From positions 62,001 through 126,000 of the forward strand of contig NZ_CP015040.1 of NCBI RefSeq assembly GCF_002079305.1: a DNA stretch of 64,000 bases, written 5' to 3'. Below the pieces are notes generated by a model, which saw only the letters and a list, made by a program, of their open reading frames with translations, was not told where the DNA came from and ran no database searches. Made by a program: the position numbers and the translations under genes. The DNA comes from Rhodovulum sp. P5 (GTDB lineage: Bacteria > Pseudomonadota > Alphaproteobacteria > Rhodobacterales > Rhodobacteraceae). Positions 39,730-48,816 of the stretch are shown in pieces; within the stretch, counting starts at the first letter, position 1; each line of letters begins with the position of its first letter.

Positions 39730-40149
39730 TTACCCGGTCGTCACCGCACCCTCACCCTGATCGGACGGGGCCATCAGGCAGCGCTCGGGCGCGTCGATCG
39801 AGGTGGCGTTGGGGAACATGTCGAGGAACGGGATACGCAGCCCGTAGCCGTTCACGGTGACGGCCTGTTCGGGGCATTCGCGCGTGACCCGGTTGGCCAC
39901 CGATTGCAGGTCGGCCGAGTCGAACTTGAAATAGGGCGGCGCAAAGCCCGCATCGGCGTTCTTGAAGATCAGCGTGTCCGACGTGTCGGCATAAACCGTT
40001 TCAATGCGGTACTGGACATCGCGGCCATCGCCCGTCGTGCCGGTGATCTGGACGTCCCAGGAAGACGGCCCCCAGCGGACATAGAGCCCGGCAACGAGTA
40101 CAACGGCAACCGCCCCCAGCGCGATCTTGGCCTTGGTCGAGAGAGTCAT
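39730..40149 (-). CDS. DUF1523-like membrane-anchored protein
   Basis: 139 residues. One N-terminal helix (AKIALGAVAVVLVAGLYV) anchors a small periplasmic domain. The stretches YFKFDSADLQSVAN and YGLRIPFLDMFPNATSI match the pattern of DUF1523 proteins of alphaproteobacteria, and DTSDTLIFKNADAGFAPPYF precedes them. GGAGG 9 bases before the ATG at 40149 supports this start. Function is unknown. The neighbouring ExoD gene lies 127 bp upstream on the same strand, so it may or may not share a transcript. Confidence 0.7.
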   Translation of the reverse strand: MTLSTKAKIALGAVAVVLVAGLYVRWGPSSWDVQITGTTGDGRDVQYRIETVYADTSDTLIFKNADAGFAPPYFKFDSADLQSVANRVTRECPEQAVTVNGYGLRIPFLDMFPNATSIDAPERCLMAPSDQGEGAVTTG

Positions 40150-40276
40150 GGTCGGGTTCCTCCGAAATTGTGCAGGGCCGACATGGAAGACGCCGTTCCC
40201 TTTCTATATCCAATCAACGCAATAACGGGGAATTGGTTCCGATTTCGGTGGTGATCGCCATTGCGAGGGGTCGGTG

Positions 40277-40894
40277 TCAGGCGAAAAGAGCGGTCGCCAA
40301 GGCCGCCCCAAGGATGAACGGAACCATGCCCACCAGCGCCAGAAGCCCGTCCCGCGTCAGCATTGCGACAGCCAGCAGAACCACCGATGCGCCCAGCAGC
40401 GAGGACGAGAACGGCACGAGTTCCAGAAACGGCATGACGAGCCCTGCCAGCAGGCACATCAGTTGCGGCAGAAGGACCAAAGGCGGCTCGACCAGCGGGG
40501 CAAGCCGCGGACGGGCGACCCATTCAAGCCACCGGGCAGGTCTTTGCAACCCTTTCGCCGCGCGACGGGCCGTGGCGGCATCCATCGTTCGGGCACGCAG
40601 CCAGCGCGGGGTCCACAGATGGGGGCGACGGGCGATCATCTGGGCCGAGATCACGGCAATCGCCAGCCCGCACAGGCTTGAAAACCCGGGGATGCCGCTG
40701 AGCGGGGAGACGACGGCCAGCGCCGGCAGGAGGAGCAGGGGCGTATAGCTGGCCGCGCCGAGGGCGGAAAAAAGATCGCCGACCGCGACCCGCACCCCCT
40801 GCGATCTGTGTGCCACCTCGTCCAGTATCGTGGTCACCGGGGCCTGCGCCATGTTGGACGCGGAGATACCTGCCGCTGCTGACGGATGGGTCAT
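40277..40894 (-). CDS. exoD: ExoD family exopolysaccharide synthesis protein
   Basis: About 205 residues from the ATG at 40894; an upstream in-frame extension carries no family sequence. The core SLCGLAIAVISAQMIARRPHLW, WLEWVARPRL and the hydrophobic helices around LPALAVVSPLSGIPG and LLALVGMVPFILGAALA are typical of ExoD, an inner membrane protein needed for proper exopolysaccharide production in rhizobia, whose biochemical role is not settled. It is divergent from the phospholipase D gene with 246 bp between. Confidence 0.85.
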   Translation of the reverse strand: MTHPSAAAGISASNMAQAPVTTILDEVAHRSQGVRVAVGDLFSALGAASYTPLLLLPALAVVSPLSGIPGFSSLCGLAIAVISAQMIARRPHLWTPRWLRARTMDAATARRAAKGLQRPARWLEWVARPRLAPLVEPPLVLLPQLMCLLAGLVMPFLELVPFSSSLLGASVVLLAVAMLTRDGLLALVGMVPFILGAALATALFA

Positions 40895-41140
40895 TGGGTC
40901 TGCCTGCCTTTCGTTGTCGCTCGGTGCACATGCGCTGCCTTGCACCCCTTGCCGATTCAACGCAGCCTGCGGGCATAAGGTTCATCCCCCGCGGGCCGCG
41001 GCAGGACGGAACCGCAGGGCGTTGCCGGCGTTTCACAGTCCAGTCCGCCCGGAGGGGCAGGCAGACGTACCAGAAACCGGGGATGCCGGGATGCCCCAAA
41101 GACACAAGACCGCCGGATGGGTGGAGAACAGAGCCGACGC

Positions 41141-42685
41141 ATGCAGAATGACCCTTCGGAGGCGGTTGCCTCGATCACCGTCCTGCTGACTGCGGCAGAA
41201 GCTGTGCCGGTGCTTGAAAGCGCATTTCTTGAGGCGCGCGAGTCCATCAGCGCCGGCTTCCGCATTTTCGATCTGTCCACGCCACTGCTGTCGGACGAGG
41301 CCCGGACGGTCGGCCACGACTGGTTCGACCTTGTCGTGCACACATTGCGCCGCGGGGTCGAAGTCCGCATGGTCCTGTCCGACTTCGATCCGATCGGGGC
41401 GCCCGATCTGCACCGGCAAAGCTGGGCGTCGCGCCGCCGTTTCCTGGCCGCGCAAGAGGTGTCGGGGGGACGGTTGCAGATTGTCACCGCGCGGCATGCG
41501 GCGCAGGCGGGGCAGGGCGCAAGGCTGGTTCTGGGGCCTGTTGCCCTGGGAAAGCTGCGCGGGTTCGTTGCGCGGCTGAACGGCATGTCCGCCGAGACGC
41601 GCCAGTGCTTCCTGACCGAAGCGCCGGGGCTGCGCAACGCGACGCGGACGACGCCGGCGGGCCATGCCTGCCGTTGGCATCTGCCGCAGCTTTACCCGGC
41701 GACGCATCATCAGAAGATGGCCGTCTTCGATGACCGACGTCTGTATATCGGGGGGCTCGATCTCAACCCGCGCCGTCTGGACAGCCCCGACCATGACCGC
41801 CCGGCGCGCGACACATGGCATGACGTGCAGGCCATGGTGGAGGGCCCCGTGGTCGCCGCCGCGGCCGACCATCTGAAAAGCTTTCTTGGCACGGTCGCCG
41901 GGCACCGGCCGCCGCCGCCGCCCGCGCCGGGATTTCTGCGCACCCTGTCGCGGCGCCCAGGCCGTGCCCCGTTCCGCCTGTCGCCTGTGCCGGTCGTCAC
42001 CGAGATCGAGGCGGCGCATCGGCAGGCCGCCGAACAGGCAACGCGGCTGATCTATCTTGAGACGCAGTTCTTCCGGCATCTGCCGCTGGCGCGGGTCCTT
42101 GCCCGGCGTGCGCGGGCCTGCCCGCAGTTGAAGCTGATCCTTGTTCTGCCGGCGGCCCCCGAAGACGTGGCGTTCGAGGACAATGACGGGCTGGATGCCC
42201 GCAAGGGCGAGCGGCTGCAAACACGGTGCCTGTCCATCCTGCGACGGGGATTTGGCACCGACCGGATGCTGGTGGTGTCCCCGGTGCAGCCACGGCCCGC
42301 TGGCGGAGAGGGGCGGCACAGGCTCAGGTCGGCGCCGATCATCTATGTGCATTCCAAGGTGTCGATCTTCGACGACGCGAGGGCCTTCATTTCCTCGGCC
42401 AATCTCAACGGTCGCAGCTTGCGCTGGGATACCGAGACCGCGGTTGATGTCACGCGGCCCGCGCAGGTCGCCCATGTCCGCGCGCGGGTGATGGGCCATT
42501 GGCTGCCCGCAGGTGCGCCGGAGGCCGCCTTGGCGCCGGATACGGCTTTTGCCTACTGGAAAACCCTGTCTGACCGGAACACGCAGGCGGCTCCGGAAGA
42601 TCGCGAGGGTCTGATCGTGCATTACGACCCCGCCCCGGCGCGCCGCATGGCAACCCCCGTGCCGGTGCCCGACGAAATGGTCTGA
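41141..42685 (+). CDS. Phospholipase D-like protein with two HKD motifs
   Basis: About 514 residues. Two catalytic HxKxxxxD motifs are visible: HHQKMAVFDDRRLYIGGLDL (about residue 188) and VHSKVSIFDDARAFISSANL (about residue 403), both followed by the G/S-rich N-containing strand of the family. Such proteins act as phospholipases or cardiolipin synthases, or in phosphatidyl transfer. No signal peptide or membrane helix is obvious. An in-frame ATG at 41117 gives 8 extra residues; I prefer 41141 because GGTGGAG lies before it, though spacing is long. It stands alone between ExoD and the selenium-binding protein. Confidence 0.85.
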   Translation: MQNDPSEAVASITVLLTAAEAVPVLESAFLEARESISAGFRIFDLSTPLLSDEARTVGHDWFDLVVHTLRRGVEVRMVLSDFDPIGAPDLHRQSWASRRRFLAAQEVSGGRLQIVTARHAAQAGQGARLVLGPVALGKLRGFVARLNGMSAETRQCFLTEAPGLRNATRTTPAGHACRWHLPQLYPATHHQKMAVFDDRRLYIGGLDLNPRRLDSPDHDRPARDTWHDVQAMVEGPVVAAAADHLKSFLGTVAGHRPPPPPAPGFLRTLSRRPGRAPFRLSPVPVVTEIEAAHRQAAEQATRLIYLETQFFRHLPLARVLARRARACPQLKLILVLPAAPEDVAFEDNDGLDARKGERLQTRCLSILRRGFGTDRMLVVSPVQPRPAGGEGRHRLRSAPIIYVHSKVSIFDDARAFISSANLNGRSLRWDTETAVDVTRPAQVAHVRARVMGHWLPAGAPEAALAPDTAFAYWKTLSDRNTQAAPEDREGLIVHYDPAPARRMATPVPVPDEMV

Positions 42686-42830
42686 GCCGGTCGGGATGTG
42701 CGCATGGCGGCCGGCACGGGCCGAACTCTGCCAAAGTGCCTGAAAACATTTGCCCCGAAGCGTCGTGGCGTGAGACGCTTTGTCTCAGGCGCCGGGGGAG
42801 GATCGGCGCATTTCAGAGGGAGGACCAACC

Positions 42831-44230
42831 ATGAACCTGCGGCCGGATCCGACGTTCCACGCCACGCCCAAACTCGCCATGGAGGCCCCGGCGGAGACGC
42901 TGGCCTTTACCTTGATGCTCAGCCCCGACGGATCGCAACCCGACGGGTTGGCGGTGATCGACGTCGATCCGGGATCGAAATCCTATGGGCAGATCGTTCA
43001 CCAGGTGATCATGCCGAACACAGGCGACGAGTTTCACCATTTCGGCTGGAATGCCTGTTCGTCCGCGCTGTCGCCCCTGTCGGGACATGCGTTTCTGGAG
43101 CGGCGCTATCTGATCGTCCCCGGCATCCGGTCGTCGCGCATCTACGTCATCGACGTGAAAGAGCCGCTAAAGGCCAAGATCCACAAGATCATCGAACCCG
43201 AGGAGGTGTTTGCCAAGACCGGCTATTCGCGGCCCCATACGATCCATTGCGGGCCAGAGGGGATCTATGTCAGCACCCTTGGCGGCGGCGGGGCGGATGG
43301 CACCGATGGGCCGCCGGGCATCTTCATCATGGATTGCGAGACGTTCGAGATCCTCGGCCGCTACGAGATGGACCGTGGCAAGCAGGACAAGCATTACGAT
43401 TTCTGGTGGAACCTGCCGCGCGACTACATGGTCAGTTCCGAATGGGGCCTGCCGCCGCAATTCGAAAACGGCGTGGTGCCCGAGGACCTGTTGTCGAACA
43501 AGTACGGGCATTCGATCCATTTCTGGAATCTGCGTGAACGGCGCAACGTGCAGACCATCGACCTGGGCGCCAACCACCAGATGGCGCTGGAAATCCGGCC
43601 CGCCCATGACCCGGCCAAGGATTACGGGTTCTGCGGCGTGGTGGTGGATACCGAAAACCTGCAAGGCGCGATCTTTACCTGGTGGCGCAAGGCGGACGGG
43701 ACGTTCGAGGTAAAGAAGACCATTACCATCGACCCGCAGCCTGCCGCCGCCGACGACCTGCCCGAGCTCTTGAAAGGGTTCGGGGCGGTGCCGCCGCTGG
43801 TCACCGATATCGACCTCAGCCTTGATGACCGGTTCCTCTATGTCGCCTGCTGGGGCACCGGCGAGATGCATCAATACGATGTCTCCGACCCGATGGCGCC
43901 CAAACTGGCTGGCAAGGTCGAGATCGGCGGGATCGTCAAGAAAACCGCCCACCCCGGCGGCAAGCGCTTTGCCTATGGGCCCAGATGGTCGAGATCAGCC
44001 GCGACGGCAAGCGCGTCTACTGGACCAACTCGCTCTATTCCACATGGGACGACCAGTTCTATCCCGACGACGCGGGCGGGCACATGGTCATGGCGCATGC
44101 GGGCGAAAATGGCGGGCTGACCCTGGCCGAGGATTTCTACCTGGAATTCCCGGACGGCTATCGCGCCCACCAGATCCGGCTGGAGGGCGGGGACTGCTCG
44201 ACCGACAGTTTCTGCTACCCCTCCGTCTGA
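42831..44230 (+). pseudogene. Selenium-binding protein 56 / methanethiol oxidase, with a one-base frameshift
   Basis: SBP56 family, copper-dependent methanethiol oxidase in characterised bacteria. GGGAGG precedes the ATG at 42831. Family marks include DEFHHFGWNACSSALSPLSG with the conserved Cys, YSRPHTIHCGPEGIYVSTLG, HYDFWWNLPRDYMVSSEWG and DIDLSLDDRFLYVACWGTGE. Near the end the frame breaks at YG|P: the GGGCCC at 43977-43982 needs one more base to continue as QMVEISRDGKRVYWTNSLYS to the stop at 44230 (about 466 residues). All the rest is intact, so an assembly error is likely. No signal peptide is seen. The next gene, a small membrane protein, starts 3 bp later. Confidence 0.85.
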
Positions 44231-44233
44231 GGC

Positions 44234-44893
44234 GTGGAGGGTATAAGTACGGCAACGGCCCTTTGGGGGGCCGTCGTCGCCTCGGGCATCTATCACGGCG
44301 TCAACCCCGGCATGGGTTGGCCGCTGGCGGTTTCCGCCGCGCTGATGGACCGTGCCCCGGGCAGTCTTTTCAAGGCACTGCTTGCCCTGGCGGGGGGCCA
44401 CCTGCTGGCGATGGCGGCGATCCTGTTTCCCTTCACGGCGTTGCTGTTTCTTGCGGAATGGCAGCGGGAAATCCGGATCGGCGCCGCGCTTCTGGTCATC
44501 GGGCTGGGTCTGTACCTCGTGTTCAACCGGCGCCATCCGCGGTTTCTGGCGCGCGTGCCGCCATCGCGGCTTGCGCTCTGGTCCTTTCTCGCGGCAACGG
44601 CCCATGGGGCGGGGCTGATGCTGGTGCCGATCTATCTGGGCATTTGCGAAACCATCGACACCGATGCCGGGCATGCCGCGGCCTTTGAACTCATGTCGAC
44701 CAATACCGGCGTTGTAGGCATGGTGGCCATTGTCCACACCCTCGCGATGACGCTCTCGGGCGGCGCGCTGGCCTTTGTGGTCTATAGATGGCTTGGGTTG
44801 CGCTTCCTCTCGAAAGGCTGGTTCAACCTCGATCTGTTCTGGGCGGTCAGCCTGCTGCTGGTGGGCGCAATATCCCTGGCGCTTGTCCTGTAG
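44234..44893 (+). CDS. Small polytopic membrane protein with intramembrane histidines, linked to SBP56
   Basis: 219 residues from a GTG at 44234, 3 bp after the selenium-binding protein stop, so the two form an operon. Six or seven helices are visible, several carrying His-Gly pairs: SGIYHGVNPGMGW, ALAGGHLLAM, ATAHGAGLMLVPIYLG and AIVHTLAMTLSGG. Histidines in such places recall nickel/cobalt permeases and HupE/UreJ-type metal proteins, so metal supply to the copper-dependent partner is a reasonable guess and only that. I do not recognise a named family. No ATG start exists near the 5' end, so the GTG start is a best choice. Confidence 0.65.
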   Translation: MEGISTATALWGAVVASGIYHGVNPGMGWPLAVSAALMDRAPGSLFKALLALAGGHLLAMAAILFPFTALLFLAEWQREIRIGAALLVIGLGLYLVFNRRHPRFLARVPPSRLALWSFLAATAHGAGLMLVPIYLGICETIDTDAGHAAAFELMSTNTGVVGMVAIVHTLAMTLSGGALAFVVYRWLGLRFLSKGWFNLDLFWAVSLLLVGAISLALVL

Positions 44894-45054
44894 AAGTCGG
44901 CAAGCGTCTATCCGGTGCGACGGGCGGTTCACACCCGCATGTTTTGCAGGCGCGGGCGACATGCCCCATCGGGACAGGTCCGGTTGCAGAGGGGCAGAAC
45001 CGCCGGGGCTGACAGGCCCGCCGGTCCATGCCAACAGATGGCGGGAACGGGCCT

Positions 45055-45759
45055 CTAGTGGAACGTCCGGTCGCCGATGCCGCTTTCCGCGATCTCGAAC
45101 ATCAGGTTGTCCATGGAGTGCTGCGCCAGCGGATTGCCATCGTAGTCGGCGCCGCTGAGGGTGATCACCTTGCCGCGGTGGATGCCTGCCTGGCTGATCA
45201 GGTCACCGGAGAGACGATAGTTGAGACCGTCTGACTTGTTGGGCAGGGCGCAAAAGTCTTTCGCTGCCTGACGCGGGTGACGCGCGGCCCCCGCCACCGT
45301 GCCGGCCGCGCGAATGGCGCCCATCACCGGGTTGAGCTGCGACAGGTTTCTGCCGAAGCTCGACGTGCCAAAGTTCGGCAGAAGCGCGACACCGGGCGCG
45401 TTGAACGTCACGAACGGCATCTTCTTGCGGTGACCCACGACCTGGGCAATGGCGCCGCCGAGCGAATGGCCGGTCAAAAGGGCCCCTGCAGGCGCGTTCT
45501 TTTCAACGAACGCCTCGGCCTTTCTGAAGTAGCTGCTGTTCATGCAGACACCCAGTTTGAAATCGGCGAGGAAATCGGTGCCACCGGTTGTGCCCTTGAA
45601 CGCCACGATGGACTGACGGTTCTTGGTGAAGACCGCGGCTTGCAGTTCACCGCTGGCCCATTTCAGCTTGTTCGCACTGACGGTCCACCCGCCGGCGTCG
45701 CTGGGAATGTCACTGTAAATCTCGCTGGAAAGCATGGCGAATTCGAAGATCGACGGCAT
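45055..45759 (-). CDS. Class 3 lipase-like alpha/beta hydrolase
   Basis: 234 residues from the ATG at 45759 (MPSIFEFAMLSSEIYSD), preceded by GGAG; a longer upstream frame is not family-like. Lipase class 3 marks are AAVFTKNRQSIVAFKGTTGG, then LLTGHSLGGAIAQVV with the nucleophile Ser, LNYRLSGDLISQ with the likely catalytic Asp, and QHSMDNLMFE with the likely His. No signal peptide is seen, so it may act in the cytosol or be secreted by another route. It is divergent from the PA14/RTX gene with 392 bp between. It is a triacylglycerol lipase or esterase; the substrate is unknown. Confidence 0.82.
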   Translation of the reverse strand: MPSIFEFAMLSSEIYSDIPSDAGGWTVSANKLKWASGELQAAVFTKNRQSIVAFKGTTGGTDFLADFKLGVCMNSSYFRKAEAFVEKNAPAGALLTGHSLGGAIAQVVGHRKKMPFVTFNAPGVALLPNFGTSSFGRNLSQLNPVMGAIRAAGTVAGAARHPRQAAKDFCALPNKSDGLNYRLSGDLISQAGIHRGKVITLSGADYDGNPLAQHSMDNLMFEIAESGIGDRTFH

Positions 45760-46151
45760 CTTGTTGGCTCCTTCAGGGCGCGATTGACGCGCGGGGTTTG
45801 AGCTAGGCGCCAATCCTGCCCCCGGTATCGGTGTGACTTGGGGGCGCAAAGCGTGTCGCGTAGCCGGTTGTGATGGTTGGTCGCGACGCGGGCCGGAAGG
45901 GTTCAAAAAAACTTTGGCGTGTCTGGGCGGAACGCAGACCGGGGGCCTGAGGGGCATGCTTCACCGGGCGGTGCAGGCCCGGCTGCTGGCGCGGGGCGCG
46001 CGCGGCCTTGAACGGGCGAAGGGGATGGAGGGGCGGCCCGGCGGGCGCGAAGAAGCCGTCTTCCCGTTCTTTTTGAACCGGTCCCAGTGCCCGTCCGACC
46101 AAGCAGTATCCCCAGAGAAACCGGGCAATCTGCCAAAAAGGAACTGATCCA
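45760..46151. promoter_or_regulatory. 392-bp divergent intergenic region, lipase and PA14/RTX genes
   Basis: No gene supported. Promoters for both neighbours must lie here, but I found no clear -35/-10 pair. An AAAAAGGA at about 46135-46142 is the ribosome site for the ATG at 46152. Confidence 0.35.
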
Positions 46152-48536
46152 ATGGAAATTCGCTCCCCGGAAGAGACCCCTGACGCGCTGCAGGCCCTGA
46201 TCGCCACCCCCGTTGACGCACCCGAACCGGTCATCCCCGAAGTGCTGGCCAATGAAGACGGGTCCCGCACGGTGGTCCTGTCGACCGGTGAAACGGCGAC
46301 GGTAACGGTGCAGGATGCCAACAGCTTCACGCTCACCATGCGTGACGCGCAGGGCAATGTGCTGTTCGAGGAGACGATCAACGACCCGTCCACGTCGAAA
46401 ACGCTGGCGATCGAGCCATTGGAGGGCGGACAATTCGTTTTGTCCCGCAATGATCCGGACCTTGGCCCGGCGCTTCAGATCTACGATGCGACCGGGCTGG
46501 TGCGGGAGACCGCCGAAGGGGTGCTGCTGTCCAGCTCCTTCCCCGATTTCTTCACCGACCCCAATGCCGTTGACCGCCAGATCGTCGCGCTCGGCGACGG
46601 TGGCTTCGTGCTCCTCGACGAGATCACGGGCGCCCGGAGACAGATCAACGCGGTGCTGCTTGACGAAAACCTGAACCCTGTCAGTTCCGTTTCGGGTCTC
46701 ATCAAGCAGCGGATCACCGGCGGGTCCAACACGCTGCTGCCCGCCGCAGATGTGCTGGCAAACGGCAATATCGTCATCACCTTCGCCGAGAAGGACGGGC
46801 GCGACTCCGATCTGGCGTTCGAGATTTACGACATCTCCAGCGGCGTATTCGAATTGATCGCAAGCGCAGACAACCGCGATGGGCGATCCTTCGTCTCGGG
46901 CTCGAATGTCGGCAACACGGTGCGGCAAAGCGATGTGGTTGCGCTGGACGATGGCGGCTTTGCAATCGTCTGGAACGATACGGTTTCCGGCAACCGGATG
47001 TTCGTCGAACGCTTTACCGCAGATGGCAAAAGCGCCGGCGGCAAACAGGGGCTGCCCATTGATGGCATCCCCGCAGAGATCAAGCTTACCAATCTGGGCG
47101 GCGATGGTATTTCGCTGTCGGGGCAGGGGATCAGGGATATCAAGATCGACCTGAGCCAGACCAAGCAATTCTTCTCCAACACCTCCGAGGTCATCGATGG
47201 CGGAGACGCCGCCGGTTTCGTCGACGCGCGCGGTGGCAATGACCTTGTCCGCTCGGGTGGCGGCGACGACGAGGTGTTCGGCGGCGCCGGCAACGATACG
47301 CTTCTTGGGGGCGATGGCGACGACAGTCTGGACGGCGGGTCAGGCAACGACCTGATGGATGGGGGCGCGGGTCGTGACCGGCTTTTCGGTGGCACTGGCT
47401 TTGACGTGTATTCTTTCTCGACCGACGGGATCGCGAATTTCGGTGCCGACACCCTCTTCGGGTTCACCTTCGGGCAGGATCGGATCGACCTCAGCGCGGT
47501 CGCCTCGGTCACGGGGTTCGATGACCTGACGATCACCCAGCGAGGCAGCAGTGCCGTGATCGACACCGGTGTGGGCACGATCCGGCTGCCCGGGGTCGTG
47601 GCCGCCGACATCCGCCCGTTCGACTTTGTCGGGCTGGACAAGGTCACCCTGAACGGGATGACGGCGACCTATTTCAACGTCGCAAGCAACACGGTGCGCC
47701 TCGACCAGATCGATTTCCGGGCCACGCCGATCTTTGAAGAGCAGGTAACCGAGATCAGCGAAGCCACGACCGGCAGCTTCTTTGCCGGTGGTCCCGCCGA
47801 CCATTTTGCCGTGCTTTATCACGGCGCCTATCTGGCCGAAGAGGCCGGGACCTACCGGTTCAGCCTGAAAAGCGATGACGGATCCGAGTTGTGGATCGAC
47901 GGTGTTCGGGTGATCGACAATGATGGCCTGCACGGCCCGGCTACGCTTGAGGCCCGGGTGGAGCTTGACGAGGGCGCGCACAGCATCGAGTTGCGCTATT
48001 TCGAGTCCCGCGGTGGGGCGACGGTCGAACTGGGCGTGGTCACGCCCGGGTCCGCGGTGGGCGAGGTGGTGGACTTTACCCCGGTCCTGATCACCGATCC
48101 GCTGCTGATCGAGGGCCGGGCCGCCGGCGAAACGCTCAAAGGCCGGGAGGGCGACGACACCATTCTGGGCGCGGGCGGCAACGATTCCCTGCTTGGCCGC
48201 GGCGGTGACGACATCCTTGAGGGCGGCAGTGGCGATGACATCATGACCGGCGGCGCGGGTGCGGACGTGTTTGTCTTCAACATCTTCCGGGAAGGGGACG
48301 CCGACGAGATCATGGATTTCGAGGACGGCGCCGACACAATCATGGTGCGCATCGCCGATCCCGAAACCGGGCGGCTCAACCTCGATGCTTGTGCCAATGG
48401 TCTTGAGGGCTTGGTCGACGCGCTCGACATCACCGATGTCGTCGGTGGCGCCCAGATGAGTGTCGACGGGCATCTCGTGCTGATCCATGGCGTCAGCGCG
48501 GCCGACCTGACGATCGACGATTTTCAGTTTGTCTGA
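46152..48536 (+). CDS. Secreted RTX protein with PA14 domain
   Basis: 794 residues, no Sec signal. The N-terminal half (to about 350) is beta-rich, with strands such as VVALDDGGFAIVWNDTVSGN related in style to the repeats of the giant protein. Residues about 355-410 are RTX nonapeptides (GGNDLVRSGGGDDEVFGG, GNDLMDGGAGRDRLFGG). Residues about 510-640 form a PA14-like carbohydrate-binding domain (YRFSLKSDDGSELWIDGVRV, GAHSIELRYFESRGGATVEL). A second RTX block follows at about 655-710 (GDDTILGAGGNDSLLGRG) and the tail ends HGVSAADLTIDDFQFV, a common end of type I secreted proteins. It is probably a calcium-binding extracellular or surface protein recognising a glycan. Confidence 0.85.
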   Translation: MEIRSPEETPDALQALIATPVDAPEPVIPEVLANEDGSRTVVLSTGETATVTVQDANSFTLTMRDAQGNVLFEETINDPSTSKTLAIEPLEGGQFVLSRNDPDLGPALQIYDATGLVRETAEGVLLSSSFPDFFTDPNAVDRQIVALGDGGFVLLDEITGARRQINAVLLDENLNPVSSVSGLIKQRITGGSNTLLPAADVLANGNIVITFAEKDGRDSDLAFEIYDISSGVFELIASADNRDGRSFVSGSNVGNTVRQSDVVALDDGGFAIVWNDTVSGNRMFVERFTADGKSAGGKQGLPIDGIPAEIKLTNLGGDGISLSGQGIRDIKIDLSQTKQFFSNTSEVIDGGDAAGFVDARGGNDLVRSGGGDDEVFGGAGNDTLLGGDGDDSLDGGSGNDLMDGGAGRDRLFGGTGFDVYSFSTDGIANFGADTLFGFTFGQDRIDLSAVASVTGFDDLTITQRGSSAVIDTGVGTIRLPGVVAADIRPFDFVGLDKVTLNGMTATYFNVASNTVRLDQIDFRATPIFEEQVTEISEATTGSFFAGGPADHFAVLYHGAYLAEEAGTYRFSLKSDDGSELWIDGVRVIDNDGLHGPATLEARVELDEGAHSIELRYFESRGGATVELGVVTPGSAVGEVVDFTPVLITDPLLIEGRAAGETLKGREGDDTILGAGGNDSLLGRGGDDILEGGSGDDIMTGGAGADVFVFNIFREGDADEIMDFEDGADTIMVRIADPETGRLNLDACANGLEGLVDALDITDVVGGAQMSVDGHLVLIHGVSAADLTIDDFQFV

Positions 48537-48582
48537 CCCGTCGCGTGGGGCCCTTGCCGCGCGCGACCCCGTCCATGATGAG

Positions 48583-48604
48583 GACCGCGCTGTCAGGCGC
48601 GGTC
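48583..48604 (+). terminator. Hairpin downstream of the PA14/RTX gene
   Basis: GACCGCGC (48583-48590) pairs with GCGCGGTC (48597-48604) around TGTCAG, 46 bp past the stop. No strong T-run follows, so terminator function is tentative. The remaining 48605-48816 gap holds no gene. Confidence 0.4.
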
Positions 48605-48816
48605 ATTGGTGCCGACGTAGGCCCATAGACAGGCCGGCCCGGTCCTGTCTTTTGACTGTCGCCAAGCATGCCGCAGCACGGCCCGCCGGGTCGGGCGTTT
48701 GCGATCTCCAAATCCCGGGCGGGCGCCTTTCGATTGGGGGAGGACGCCCTGTCCAATCGGCGCGGACATCCCTTGGGCGCGCTCGGATGGCAGGGCGGTC
48801 GGAGCGTCGGACAAGC

